A stretch of 64,000 nucleotides of DNA from Rhopalosiphum padi (Eukaryota > Arthropoda > Insecta > Hemiptera > Aphididae), in assembly GCF_020882245.1 (NCBI RefSeq), contig NC_083598.1:72359714-72423713 (forward strand). The letters run 5' to 3'. The stretch's first letter is position 1; every line of letters starts with the position of its first letter. Positions 24,749 to 37,537 of the stretch are shown piece by piece. The translations under genes and the position numbers were made by a program. The notes beneath the pieces are model-generated. The model had not been told where the DNA came from. It was given only the letters and a program-made list of their open reading frames with translations, and searched no databases.

Positions 24749-27700
24749 CTTTAAATAAGGGATGTTTAATAATGATATTTAATATAGTTAATAGAAAAAT
24801 ATTAAATTTATAACTCATGAATTTAAATTTTTTTATTTATTTCGACTAAAAATAAAATAAAAAACTGTTTGTTGGTAATATTTTTTTAAAAATTATATCC
24901 TTGTTGTTGATAAATTAAAGAAGTTTATTAAATATCTACACATTAGACATTTTTAAAATTTACATTCAACATTGTGTTTAATGATAAAGGACAAGGTATT
25001 ATTATGTACTACTTTGGACGTACGATAAGTAATAGAATGTTAAATACAATTATAGGAACGCATATTCGTACATCATATGGTTCATACACACATTTTCAAC
25101 TATATAACAACATTGTTATTGTATATGCTAATTTTGTTTGACAATGAGAACTCCAAGCAAATACAATTTGTGTGTCGTAGGTTTTATGTTCAAAGTAAAA
25201 ATACCCACAATAGTCGCGGCTATACAAGAGCTATTTTTGAGCCGTTTTATTATTATATGTATACAGTTGCAGACTTACAGCAGCTACTGTGAAATAATAT
25301 CCATTTATCATAACAATACGAGTATACACAACTAAAAAATATAACAGCAGCCAACGCGGTTATACGCGTATAATAATGACGATATTACATTTTTTTCCCC
25401 ATCAAAAATGTTTCAATTTATTGTCCCACGAATCGGTAAACAATTTTATTTGTCTCAATATTAAAGACAAGGTTTGTTCAGATAATTTTGTTGTTTTTAT
25501 ATTATTATTATTATTATTTTTAACGAAAACCTGGACGATCTATTGTATTGTATCAAAATATAAAATAAATATTCACTCGAGTATTATATTTACTCAAGTA
25601 TACTTACGTATTACGGTTATAAAAATAAAATATATACATATAAAGAGTATAAGCAGTCACCCGACGCATTATTATTATATTACATATTCAGGCCCAGATA
25701 TACGTAGGTAGTGTATATTATACATATACGTTTTTTTGTCATGTAAGCAATACGGCACGGACGCCTTTTGACAGGCGCATAATATATAAAGACTGATTCA
25801 TTGTTATTACTTTATATATACACAACTATAAAAATGAAATCTTAACTGTTGATTCATTTTCGCACACTAAAAGTGTGTTTACAATTTCCATCACGAGTTA
25901 CATGAGTTGTAAGAAAAGTATATCGCGTGGTCTACAATATAATAATATTATGTTCGTCGCAACTTTTTTTTATATCATATCGATTTTAGTTCTTTGAATT
26001 TGTTTTAATATTTTATTTAAATATATAGATTTGTTCCCAACTCTTTTCGAATAATGAAATATAACATTAAACAAAGTTAGCTGATATCTGGCGATATAGT
26101 AATACACACTACCGCTTCATGATTAAACAAAACTTACATAATATCCTGTTATAGTGATATTCATTTGACATGGGAAACTCGACTTTTTAAAAACTGGTTC
26201 TATATAATAATTTTATATAATATAGTATAAAAAACTTAAACAATTGCTATTTTTACAGATTTAAAAAATGATTAGAACCTTCATTATATTTATTTCGAGT
26301 GGATTATGAACAAAATAAATATCGTGTAAAGTTGTATTATGTATAAATGTCAACAATGACTCTGTTATAAATTATGTTTTTTATAAAATCGTATTTCAAA
26401 AAGTTAAATAAGACAAATTTAATGCATTTAACTAAAATAATATTACACGTAGCTAACCGTAGTCTCTGTGACGTGTTTTGATCGTGCGTTTAAATATTTG
26501 AAGTAGGAATAAAAGTATGTTATCACATCACGTATAGGTATTCGATAAAGGTATAAAATACCTATGTATATGGTCATATAGATGTCGACTCGCGTATTTA
26601 TGCTTGGCGCGGTCTAGCTAATGGATTATTTGATGATTATTGTATTAGAACAATATTGTTTGTGACAGCTGTGTACGAGCATTTTGTATTGCACAACAAA
26701 TATGGAATAATTTCAGCTAATATGAAAGAATTATTTCAGTATACTGCACGATTTAAGATACAGTACTACCTTAAATCATGGTATACCGTATACCCACTCT
26801 CAAATCGATTTCTAAAGTATTCCAAGAATTGTATCCCACTAAAATATAACTATAATATATATGCATATTAGCCATACAGTATAATTTGTATTCATTTTTA
26901 GGGGTTCTCCATAATGAATTTATAGGGGGTCCCGTCGGCTCTGTGCTTTGATTTTATGTTGTGTGATTTATTACATAATATTATAAATTACAACAAACAT
27001 GGATGTATTATGTTTTCTGAATAACCTGCTATATATAGTTCAAAGTTGAAAATTACAAACATTTCCAACGAAATTAAATTTAATAAAATTATTAGTGAAA
27101 ATAAAATAACATGATTTGAACACGAACTTATAAAAAACAATATAAATCTAATTTTTAACCGACATGTTTGACTGATTTATGATTATATTTATATTATTTA
27201 TTTATTCATTACCTATATTATATAATTGACTTCATTAAATTAAACATTTATTTGTTATTTATTTTTTTGTTATACTATAATTATACTGTTAATAAATAAA
27301 TATTATTCTTTATTAAATTATTAGTAGTGTATGAAATATGAATCTTGATAACAATAATAGGCACACGAATTGCTTTCTAGATCTTCTGACTAAGAAAGTT
27401 CTCAGAAGTTCTGAGACATATTATAATTCATGTATATAATATGTACCTATATCTTTTTAACTGTATATACCTCGTATGAGCTACTATTATAATTTCAAAT
27501 ATTTCCGATACCGGATATATCCAGATATTATCGGTACAGTGTTGAACAGTTCAATAATGACATATTGTATAATGTTGTTATGCGTTTTTAATTTTTAATG
27601 CTGCGAATCGTGTAGACAGTATATCAAGTACATGTCCATGCATTACTTATAAAATAACACAATATATTATAATATATGTATATTTTACATATAATAAACG

Positions 27701-30534
27701 TATATTAGTTGACATATTGCGGATAGAACATTGTTCGTTTTTTTAACATGTGCTGTAAATAATAATAGAAATAATGTATATATAATAGATTAATATCCAT
27801 CCGATACGTTGGATTTCGTGAAAAGGGATTTTCAGTCTGACATTGGTATTAGCATTATACACACGCAGTACAAAACGACGCATTATATTATTATAAAAAA
27901 TATAGTATTCATATACATAGGTATATTAAAATCTCGAGACGCTTTTTAATGATATATTATAATATACATTGTGTGTGTATTATATTGCACAAGTCCATTC
28001 TTTGGGATAATACGTGTTTTGTCGATCCAAAATTCAACGACTATTATACATACTATTATTCATATATAAAATATAATATTTAACCGAAAGTGGAGGTTTT
28101 TATGAATAATTTCTTTCGAAACGGTCGGATCGGTTTCGGTCGTACGCAATCGCTGTTTGCGCAGACGACAGTTTCCATAAATCACGCTTGTTATAATAAT
28201 GTATATGCATAATATTGCAATCGTTATTAATTGACTATCACAATATAGACGTCGCTGATCGAAAGTTGAAGCGAAGACGCCGTTGACCATATGGTTAAAT
28301 GCACGGTACATAATACCATATATACATATATACAGCTGGACAGGGTTTTGTTTAGAGTTGTACTCACTCTACTCGCGGTATTGTAATAATATTGATCACT
28401 CATGTATATTATCATCAGGCGTATACTTATCTGCACAGTCAGACCGAGCAATATTACTACCATAGACGCTCGGCAACACGACCAAAATATATATGTATGT
28501 ATGTATATAATAGCTATAATAATATTATTACCAAGGATAGTACCTATACTGTCTATACACACCCGCGCGTTTTATTCGCAGACAATTCGTTGAATTAGAT
28601 GGGAAAATATTGTGAAATCTTTCGGGTCGTCGTTATTTAAATCGATAATATTTTGTGACGATAGAATTAATTCGGCACATCAAAAGTGATTTATATCTTT
28701 GTAAAAATAAAATTCAAATAAAGGTATATCATCCCCGCTCGATTCTTCGAAGCATTAGGACGGAAATGTTATACCTCTTTTTTGTTTTTTCCATTTTACT
28801 TGCATTTCCACGACAACATATTAATTTCGATGGAAATTTCACAGTGATCAATTATTATATTCACTATGTTTGGCTGTTTGGCATGTTTTTTTTACTTAAA
28901 CAGTAAACCCATATACTATACACAATCGTATATTGTTTCGATAAACTAAGTATTGTTGAACTTAACTCGTCAACGGTGTTTTGTTACCCAATACGTCATA
29001 TTTGATACTTGGAATTTTGGAATTGTTTTGATTAAGGTAATAATCATAATACAATGGTTTCGGTATATTGCACTTGTACAAACTAATTAAATTATATTTG
29101 AACTATTTACAATGACGTAAGACGTATTGGAGAATGTTTCATAATCATTATGCTTCACTAATACAAATGAAAATTTTGTGGCAAATATTATAACAGTCGG
29201 GAAAAAATTGATATTATAAAATAAATTATTTTGTGTAATGATCTAATATTTAGAATTTAGACTAAAGTTAATCGATAAGCAAAATCGTAGTATACACGAC
29301 AAACAGCGCATCGTTTACTGCAACTCATAAAAATATGCACTAAAACATAAATGAAATACTTTGCAATTATGCAGTTTTTACAATAAAAGTGTTTAAATTA
29401 TTTACAAATCATCACAATATCACAATTAGTTCGGTGATTATATTGCCGTTTTCAATTATACACATCACCGCGCGTATATAATTATATGTATTTAAATGTC
29501 TGGATGATTTGAGAATATTACTCATTTAAATATTGTTATTTAAATGTATCGAAGAATCTAGCTATACACTCTGCTGTAATGTCGTACTACTCGCAATAAT
29601 GAGCTTTTTAATTATACGTTCAACGTATACCTAATTATTTCGACTTTATTATTTTGTTGTTCTTTATCGCAGTAATTAAAGTCAAACAGGTAAATTGCTT
29701 CAAATTAAAAGGGTCCGGCGCGCGCGAGTCTTGTAAAAACTACTGCAGTAGTGTCGGTAACGTATAATGTATAATATGTAGGCAGTAGGCACCTTATACA
29801 CAACCGAGTGTGCTGTATTTAACAGATAAGAAGTTCTTGTGCATAAATGTACAATGGACATTAAACAGCGGGTTACTAAGTTGATTTTAAATTACCTGCG
29901 TTGGGTTTTTGCGGCAAATTTACGTTAAACGTTTTTGGCCTTTGCCACTATATATTTTAATAATATTTGACTCCGTGGAAAAATGCAACGCATACTTATA
30001 ATGGAAAGTTCAAGAAGCAGAAAGAGTAAACAAAAACTCGTTATGATATAATAAAAAACCAACAAAAAAAAATGTAATAAAGTACCATGTTGTATTATTA
30101 TAATAATGACATTTTATTATACGCACTATACAGGGTGTCTCACGAAGATTTATTAATTTAAATTACAGTGTAACGGAGTCAAATGTCAGCGTACTACACG
30201 ACTACTCCGACGAATTTAAAAATCAAATCTCTACACACCTTATATACAATACGTAATGTGAAACTACGTTACTATTAGTTGTTGTTGAATTCTGAAATTA
30301 AAATATGATATCCGCATAAAAACGGTATTGTTATAAAATATAAATTATAATAATAAAAATAGGGCTGATAATATTTACGTATATAATAAGTAATGATAAA
30401 AATAAACAATAATTTTTCTTATATGTATATATTACAATTTTTTATGTTCATGTGATGCAATATGATCATCATTATTATGAAAACACTGTATTACATGTAT
30501 CGAACAAAATGTAAAACACACATTCTTCTGTTCC
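24749..30534. other. AT-rich stretch upstream of serpin
   Basis: No exon was recognised in almost 6 kb. If the serpin leader starts far upstream this is intron; otherwise it is intergenic. A solo transposon-like end lies at 30129. Confidence 0.5.
30129..30150. repeat. Transposon-end-like sequence TACAGGGTGTCTCACGAA
   Basis: TACAGGGTG followed by a unique tail resembles the ends of insect DNA transposons. Related ends occur at 60499 (TACAGGGTGGTTG) and, inverted, at 22356-22365 (ACACCCTGTA). No partner repeat was found at a short distance, so this is probably a solo end or remnant 0.4 kb upstream of the serpin exon. Confidence 0.35.
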
Positions 30535-30536
30535 AG

Positions 30537-30559
30537 GGAACCTATCGATCGTTGTGAAA
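30537..30559 (+). other. 5' UTR part of serpin exon, with 3' splice site at 30535-30536
   Basis: A pyrimidine-rich TTCTTCTGTTCCAG ends at 30536, 23 bases before the serpin ATG. This is a good acceptor, so the leader is probably spliced and the promoter lies further upstream. The nearest strong + strand donor in a CpG-rich patch is at 12218, which would mean an intron of about 18 kb. That pairing is inference. Confidence 0.6.
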
Positions 30560-30886
30560 ATGCATTGGCTGTGTAAGTGTGTTATCGGCTTGGCGGTATT
30601 GGCCACCACTACCTGGTCAGCGTCGCTGCCGAGCGTAGCACAGAAATGTGTGCCCCCCGGACCGGGGCTGTCACTGAACGACTTCCTTTCCGGGAAGTTT
30701 TACCTGTTCGAACGGCAGCAAGAATTCAGCATCAAGCTCTTGCAAACCGCCGTGACTGCTTCGCCGAAGCAGAACTTGATATTCTCGCCTCATAGCATAT
30801 ACACGGCTCTTTTGATCACTTATTTCTTAAGTAACAATGAAACGGAAGAGACCTTAAAGCGTTTCCTCAATCTACCACCAGAACAG
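30560..30886 (+). CDS. Serpin coding exon 1
   Basis: Encodes residues 1-109: signal peptide (hydrophobic core VIGLAVLATTTW, likely cleavage after SA), a short N-terminal extension with Cys30 and PPGPG, and the first serpin helices. It ends CAG|GTATTT in phase 0. A GTG six bases before the ATG also keeps the frame open but is not a likely start. Confidence 0.95.
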
Positions 30887-33800
30887 GTATTTATATGATT
30901 GTGATCGAAAGTTTCTCGCCACTCCGTAAAAATGTTTAGCTCGTCTATTACCTTATTAAAGAAGTTGCAGTGTAGATTAATTTATTGAAAAATATTGACA
31001 TTTCATTATAACAAGACCCGCGGGTTCCCTTTGTAGATAATAAAATAATTTTGCAAGAAATGTGAAATATGGGATAAAAGTAGTACTCTTGACTAAAACT
31101 ATAATTCTAAAATAAATATTAGGTACAGCACTCATTTTGTGTGGTTAAAAAAGTATAGGTAAGGATATAAATAAATAATAAGAGTATGCCAAATTTCAGG
31201 CTTCTAAAAGTATATGCGACTTTATATAAGCCTTTGATAATTAATTAGATTATATAAGTTATGACTTTTAAAACAAGTATATATAACATATATAGTGACA
31301 ATTTAAAATCGTAAATTAAGTTTAAAAGTTTGAATTTAATTTATAGAAGAAAGTATTTGAACAAAGTTTTCAGATTCATTAGTCATGTGTGGAGACGGAA
31401 TTTCTATGTTTATACTAAGATTATGCATATTTAATTGGAGAAACTATATCTTGACGTTTATTTAATAAATGATAACCTTTTTTTATTGCATAAAAATGCG
31501 TACTTAGTTCAATACGATATATTTTAAGAATTTATTATCACAACTTTTTGTCATACCTATAATTATTTTCAATGCAATGTCATGAATTATACAAGTACAA
31601 TTATAATATTAATATTGTAGTAAGAATTTGGTAAAACCAAAAAGTGAATTTTGTGATACGAATTAAATACTATCAATATATAAATCCTGACCTAAGTTTA
31701 TTTTAATAACGATACGGAATGTTTTAGCTCATGAATAATTATTATATAACTAAGAAAACTTTTTTCAATATATATTATTTTTTTTGATGTAAATATTGAT
31801 CATAGTAAAGTTATGATATGGATAAAGGTATTGAACAATTGTACTTTAACCTAAAATATGTATAGATAATTATATTTTACAGGCATTTTAAGTTAAAATT
31901 TGGATGAAACCATTTGTTTAGTATATAAATAAGTAATGATATTATAATAATATGATAATGATAATAATTACTCGTATTTTGTTATAACGAAAAAACAATA
32001 TGCGTAGAAACTTAAAATTTTTACGTTTATTATATTGTTATAGATTTTACTATACAGAATATTTTTGGTTTATTTAAAAATATTATCTTTTTATACTATA
32101 CACCTACATTTACTATTTAACGATATTTACAGAAAGATGTTATTACATTTTGAGTTATATAATTTTTTATAATATGGTATAAATATAATATTTTATTATA
32201 ATAACTAAATCATTGAATATATCATAATATCATACATCATTATATCATTAAATTTAAATTTAAAACAACCATAACAATGACTCACTTGACACCTAATGTA
32301 CAAATAAACAGAGCGGTACTCATGTGCCCATCTTATTTTTTTATTATTATTTACACGACTAAATATTATATAATTATAATTATAAATTTTAAAACCATTA
32401 CAATAATTAATATAATATGCTCAATTTTTCAGCATTTTATTTTTAATTTAAATATTGTAACTTGTAATCAATATAAGTATACGCGATAAATAAACTCAAG
32501 TTAAAATAACCTTTAAATTTGGAGTAACAGTAAATATTAACTCGTATACTATTCATTGAAAAAGTATGTTTCTTTGATTATTTTTATTTTTCCTTTTATA
32601 CTAGTTTTCAGCTTTTAAACAAGATTAATTTTTTCTCGGTATAGAACTTTTAATAAGTTTTTAGTATTTTGCAATAAATTGAAATTTTTTGTGACATACA
32701 CAGAGTTTGTTTTAAAGACACAACCCGCCAAGTAAAATGTGTTTCGGAAATTCTCTAAAATGCTGCAACTCTTTAAAATCATTTATAAAACTTTGTTAAA
32801 TTGCGTAGAATATATACGTATATAATATAAAAAAAATTATTTTAAAAGACTGCATTTGACTGATTTTAATGTCGACTGACGTAATTTATTGGTATAGGGC
32901 AAACTGAGCGTGATGCAAGCATACCGTATGGAGAAATTGTTCCACTCGATGAGGGCCCTGAACACCAGCGCTGATTACGAGTTCAGCTCGGTGGATCGTC
33001 TGTTCGTTTCTCAGAGACTTCCGATACAAAAGTGCATTGCTGACGTATTCAAAGATGAGGTGCACAAAATGGATTTCGTCGTCGATCCCGAACTTGCTCG
33101 GATGTACATAAATAACTGGGTGACCAACCAAACCAATCAGCAAATTAAGGACCTGTTACCCGAAGGAAAAATCTCGTATGAGACGAGACTTGTGCTGGTA
33201 AGCATCATCATATAATAATATTTAACATCATTATTTATTATATACGCGCGAATCTGAATAAAAACGAGTTCGATGTAATGTAGAGTATTATAGTATTATA
33301 ATTAATAGTGTCCTGTGTATATATTCTTATAGGCAAACGCAGCGTACTTCAAAGGTTTTTGGAGCTCGAAATTTTCCTCCGAAAGTACGAAAGACGAGGT
33401 ATTTTATACGTCACCAACCGAAAATGCGTATGTTCCGATGATGTGGCAATCTGGCGTTTTCAATTTACGTAAGTACACCATTTGAAAAAATAAAATTAAT
33501 TTGTTTAATATACCCGAAACCCGATATATGAGGGAGGGGTAATAGTGACAAGCAATTCAAATTTTTATAAAAAAAACTATCGCCACGGAGGGCTTTCCAT
33601 GTCTTTACGCTTATTATTTTTAATAGTATAATATTGATTTTGTATTTTATTTAATATTGATTTGAAACTTATATTATTATTGATACAACTTTAATTATAA
33701 TATATTTATAAAAAAAACTATGATTCATCCATTACCTGCCATCTCAAATCCACCATTAAATAACGATATTTTAAACCTCTCATAATATTCTACTATCTAA

Positions 33801-35453
33801 CTATATATTTAATTGGGTGTGTGTAGTGAGCTCTGACGAGTTGGGTGCACACGTACTGGAACTCCCATACAAAGGCGGTGATGTCAGTTTGTTTGTGATC
33901 CTGCCACCTTTCAACAAACAACGTGGAATTAGTCAGCTTAGTAAGAGGCTCAATACGAAAATTTTGCAAAACATTGTTTCGTCAGGTGAATGGACGTCGC
34001 GGCCCGTCGAGGTGTCTCTTCCCAAATTTAACATCGAACAGAGCATGGACAACCTCGTGCCGGTGAGTGGAGTTTATAATTATAAATATAATTATCTATT
34101 ATAAAGATATTAAAGACTTTATGTAGATATTATTGGACTTTGGTTTTAAAACTATTTTTAAAAATTGTGATAAACGTCTATGTTTATGTGTGCAAACTTT
34201 TGTGTATTTTAAAATGTTATTCAAAATTAATACAAAAATTAGAAACCAATAAATAAAATATGCCAAATATGAAAAAAATTACCTCTTTCAAATAATAATA
34301 AAAAAAGATCAATATATTTTGATGATTATACGAATCACTTGATCGTTTTCCTGTAAATTTGTTTTTGGTTGTTGAATTTTGTGCCACGTAGTACAAATTG
34401 CCTAAATGTTTACCCCTTAATAAATACCTAAGCCTCCTTAAGATACAATATTTTTATTAATGCTTTATCATTAGTTGTTGAAACTCTATCAGGCCCATCA
34501 TGGATAAGAAATTTATATTTTTTTATGGGGAATTAAATCTTTTGATTTTGTCTTTACTCTCTTTAAATAAACATGTATATTAAATGTTGATGGTTTCCGA
34601 AAACTATCTGAATTCCTAAGGTGATTCTTCAAAAATATATTTATTGCTTATGCTAATCCCTGCTATTCTGCGTATCGTATCTATTATAATATAGTACATC
34701 GATAAATCGTATATTACAATGAGTGTATTGATAATATTTTTCACCCAAGCGACGGAATATTTTAATCACGATGGAAAGAAAAAGTTCTAATCAACTAATT
34801 CGATTTACTAATTACTAAATGTCTACTATAAATTAATAATATTATCTATTGAACTATTTTTATCTAAAACAAATCTCAAAAACGATTTTAGTTCTAATTT
34901 TAATACATTTATTGATGCTTCCATGATAAATTTAAATTAATATGTAGAATCTTAATGTTCACAGTATTGAATTAAATTGTTTTACAAATTTCATAAAAAA
35001 TAAGTATCAAAAGCGTTTTTCAGAAAATGAACTTTTTTGTGAGTCTATCCAAACCTTATAAAATCACAGTACTGCATATGAGAAAAATCTAGATAGCATT
35101 ATATTTTGTTTTAAACCCGTGGCATATTATGATTATTGTATGGTGAACATTGTTTTTAGATACTGGAGCAAATGGGAATCGGAAACATGTTCAAAGGCAA
35201 CGTAGACCTGTCGGCGTTGACCGGTAACGCAAACGACGTGACCATTGACGATGCTGTACACAAGGCAAAAATAACCGTAGACGAAGAAGGTACAATTGCC
35301 GCAGCAGCAACGGCGTTCATAATGTCCCGGTCATCCAGGCCAGTGGAGCCCTTCAAGTTCCGGTGTAATCATCCGTTCATCTACTTCATATTCGACAAGG
35401 TCACCGGGTCGGTACTGTTTATGGGCGTTTACAATTCTCCGAAATCTAATTAG
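30560..35453 (+). CDS. Secreted inhibitory serpin, five coding exons (Spn88Ea-like)
   Basis: This is a serine protease inhibitor of the serpin superfamily, expected to be secreted into haemolymph and to trap a protease through its reactive centre loop. Joining 30560-30886, 32898-33197, 33333-33468, 33827-34062 and 35160-35453 gives 430 residues without a stop; phases are 0, 0, 1, 0. Residues 1-21 form a signal peptide. Serpin landmarks follow in order: NLIFSPHSIYTALL (72-85), the NAAYFKGFW strand (211-219), HVLELPYKGG in exon 4, the hinge EEGTIAAAAT (375-384), the reactive site around SRSSRP (389-394) and the signature FRCNHPFIYFI (400-410). The hinge has Gly at P15, Thr at P14 and a run of Ala, typical of inhibitors rather than non-inhibitory serpins. 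NET (93), NTS (131) and NQT (186) are possible N-glycosylation sites. The ATG at 30560 is chosen because it opens the signal peptide. The RSSRPVEP segment and the N-terminal layout resemble the insect 88Ea group; that subgroup is from memory, while the family is certain. Confidence 0.96.
30887..32897 (+). other. Serpin intron 1
   Basis: AT-rich GT-AG intron of 2,011 bases. No nested gene or recognisable repeat was seen in it. Confidence 0.85.
32898..33197 (+). CDS. Serpin coding exon 2
   Basis: Encodes residues 110-209, from GKLSVMQAYRMEK to YETRLVL. It follows the acceptor GGTATAG and ends CTG|GTAAGC, phase 0. It covers the central helices and contains Cys155 and the sequons at 131 and 186. 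Intron 1 before it is 2,011 bases. Confidence 0.95.
33333..33468 (+). CDS. Serpin coding exon 3
   Basis: Encodes residues 210-254 and the first base of codon 255. It opens with ANAAYFKGFWSSKF, the highly conserved strand 3A region of serpins. Acceptor TTATAG, donor C|GTAAGT, phase 1. Intron 2 before it is only 135 bases. Confidence 0.95.
33827..34062 (+). CDS. Serpin coding exon 4
   Basis: Completes codon 255 as Leu and encodes residues 256-333, from SSDELGAHVLELPYKGG to MDNLVP. Acceptor TGTGTAG, donor CCG|GTGAGT, phase 0. It holds the sheet-forming segment DVSLFVILPPF typical of serpins. Confidence 0.95.
34063..35159 (+). other. Serpin intron 4
   Basis: AT-rich intron of 1,097 bases between GTGAGT and TTTTTAG. 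No nested gene was seen. Confidence 0.85.
35160..35453 (+). CDS. Serpin coding exon 5 with reactive centre loop
   Basis: Encodes residues 334-430 and the TAG stop at 35451. It carries the hinge EEGTIAAAAT (375-384), the reactive loop FIMSRSSRP (386-394) and the C-terminal signature. By spacing from the hinge, P1 is either Arg390 (one residue shorter than the usual 17) or Ser391. Arg-Ser would suit a trypsin-like or clip-domain protease target. No second reactive-loop exon was seen in the downstream sequence, so the mutually exclusive C-terminal exons known from some insect serpins are not evident. Confidence 0.95.
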   Translation: MLEQMGIGNMFKGNVDLSALTGNANDVTIDDAVHKAKITVDEEGTIAAAATAFIMSRSSRPVEPFKFRCNHPFIYFIFDKVTGSVLFMGVYNSPKSN

Positions 35454-36052
35454 ATTATGGACCATATATACGTCGTCAGACGAGTTATGTAGACGTGTCG
35501 TGCACTAAGGGTTACAAGACACGGTGTAGGATTGTAAAAGACAACCTATATATTATATAGGGTTATTACGATCGTTGGCTTATTATAACGTAGTTTTAAG
35601 ATGTAAATATTCATACACGTTTTAGGTTTACTATCATTATTATTATTATTATTTGTATGTATATATATATTATTAATTATTATGTTGTATTCTAATTTTA
35701 CGCCAATTGCTTTTAATTGGATGTCGGTGTATTGTCCTGTAAAACGAAGAACGTAGAGGCGTTCGCGATTGTACCTATACACTATATTACACATATAATT
35801 ATGTCAAATATGGCACGCGAAGGTAGTTTCCAAGATTTAGGTTGACGGAGATCCCACAGGATTACATCGTAAGTGGGAGAATATTTTCATAAATCTATGT
35901 TTTGGATTTTTTTTATTGTAAAATATATTATTTATATACTAATGTACTTACTATGATAAAAAAAATATATTTATATTATGAGATAAGCACCGTAGTTTGC
36001 CGATGTCGAATCAATATTGTTCAGTCAAACATTTTGTCAATTTATTAATAAA
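35454..36052 (+). other. Serpin 3' UTR, provisional
   Basis: AT-rich sequence after the stop. A canonical AATAAA at 36047-36052 is the first clear polyadenylation signal, giving a 3' UTR of about 0.6 kb. A second AATAAA lies at 36233-36238. Which one is used cannot be told from sequence. Confidence 0.45.
36047..36052 (+). terminator. Candidate polyadenylation signal AATAAA for serpin
   Basis: AATAAA about 0.6 kb after the serpin stop codon, followed by ATGTCACATTTC. The hexamer is common by chance in AT-rich DNA, so the assignment rests on position. Confidence 0.4.
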
Positions 36053-36244
36053 ATGTCACATTTCTCTCATGTACATGGCGTTCATCGGAAAATAATGCAA
36101 GTGTAGTTATAATTTATACTTGTAATTTGTATAATTATACATTAATACGTGCGAACAAATATATTATATTACACGGTAATGTATTCGTTAGACAATAATG
36201 TTTTGTACGCGTGTTAACCGTTTTATAAGTGAAATAAATTACAC

Positions 36245-36274
<30 letters not shown>
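36245..36274. repeat. GAT microsatellite
   Basis: Ten perfect GAT units, just after the second AATAAA downstream of the serpin. Confidence 0.95.
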
Positions 36275-36275
<1 letters not shown>

Positions 36276-36341
36276 TACAGTGTAATTGCACGTGTTATTA
36301 TTAACACTCGTATTCAGCGAGTGAGAGTGTGATGGAAAGAG

Positions 36342-36366
36342 ACACACACACACATACACACACACA
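36342..36366. repeat. AC microsatellite with one interruption
   Basis: Twelve AC-type units broken by one T at 36355. Confidence 0.9.
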
Positions 36367-36399
36367 GAACGGTTAAGTCTGATGGGTTTCAAATTCGAA

Positions 36400-37537
36400 C
36401 GTCTGAATTTAATTGGAAACGCCGCTATGATAATTTATACATTTAATGCACAATAACGTGTGCGCGTGCAGATGACGCGCACACGATATAATACGGCGTT
36501 CGTATAGGTAAAGTATATACACATCGTTATAATTTACGTCGTGAGGTGTTTCGAGTTGAACGATATACGTGGGATAAAATTACGTATATTGTTTCGGGAA
36601 CCGACTGATTGTTCGAAAGTCGAACGAACTAAAGATTTTCTTCGCCGTCTACCACCCGACGGCGACGGCTACATATGAAATGTTCAAAAAACCGCATCGC
36701 GTGTCGATGCGATAAAAAAAATAATTACGCGCGTCACGGAGACGACACCGCTTCGTATACGTACTTAGGAGAGAGAACACTACTCGTGCAACTGCATTTG
36801 CAAACGATTTCGTATTGCGACCGGCCGAACTGGGACTGCGGCTGCACAGCATCGCGTGCCGGTTTTTTTTTTTAATATACCGAGTAATAATAAGAGCGGT
36901 ACGCGTGATATTCCGCGGACCAGAGGATTCGCCGCCGTCACTGTGTGCGACTCGGCTGCGGACGATATCGAGATAAAAATATTCGCCATAACCATAACAT
37001 CGTCCGCGCCACGTAGACAATCGGCGTGTTAGATATCGTCCGGACCAATTATAAAATATTATACTCGTGTGGACTCACACAATGGGCCCGTCGTCGTCCG
37101 CTCTCGGCGGTAATTAGCATAATTAAAAAACGAATTTGGAAAAGTTAAAACCCTATTGTGTCCCGGAAACAACGGCTGCTGCCGGGCCGCGTTGTTACAT
37201 TTATACGTGTTCCTATATATATATATATATACGTATGCATGTGTTATTGTTGCAAAAAACGCACTGCGGCGCGTAAAATTTAATTTCCCGCCGACCGCGG
37301 TAAAACTGTACCGGCCGGCCGAAGCTTGTTTATGGTAATATGTAATATACGTATATCATTATGCTATTATGTACGGCCGAACGCGTGCCAAATAATGTAC
37401 AAAACCATTCCGACCCGACAACACTACGGCCGGCGGCGAGCGTTGTATAATAAACTATATATCGTCGTCCGACACGATTTTTTTGATAAGCGACCGAAAA
37501 AGAGCTCCGGAACGAACGCCGCCACAGTTTACTGCAG
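36400..37537 (+). promoter_or_regulatory. CpG-rich patch downstream of serpin ending at a splice donor
   Basis: A strong CpG-rich block begins about 1 kb after the serpin stop. It ends with the consensus donor GCAG|GTGAGT after 37537. The final frame is open from an ATG at 37395 (MYKTIPTRQHYGRRRALYNK at the start) through the donor, basic in composition and unrecognised. This fits the promoter and first exon of another + strand gene whose remaining exons are far downstream. Confidence 0.35.
37214..37231. repeat. TA microsatellite
   Basis: Nine TA units within the 36-37 kb CpG-rich patch. Confidence 0.9.

Noticed and set aside
28227..28562. 111-codon minus-strand frame with hydrophobic runs
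   Set aside because: Ile/Tyr-rich noise from ATA/TAT repeats, overlapped by three + frames and without splice support.
30577..30795. Second + frame over serpin exon 1
   Set aside because: Out-of-frame shadow; the serpin frame has the signal peptide and conserved motifs.
32886..33143. Minus-strand frame opposite serpin exon 2
   Set aside because: Antisense shadow of the serpin coding exon.
36245..36366. Repeat cluster considered as a CRISPR-like or satellite array
   Set aside because: Simple GAT and AC microsatellites with no unique spacers or longer repeat unit.
36649..37020. 123-codon minus-strand frame downstream of serpin
   Set aside because: Open by composition in a CpG-rich patch, overlaps two other frames, and has no recognisable domain.
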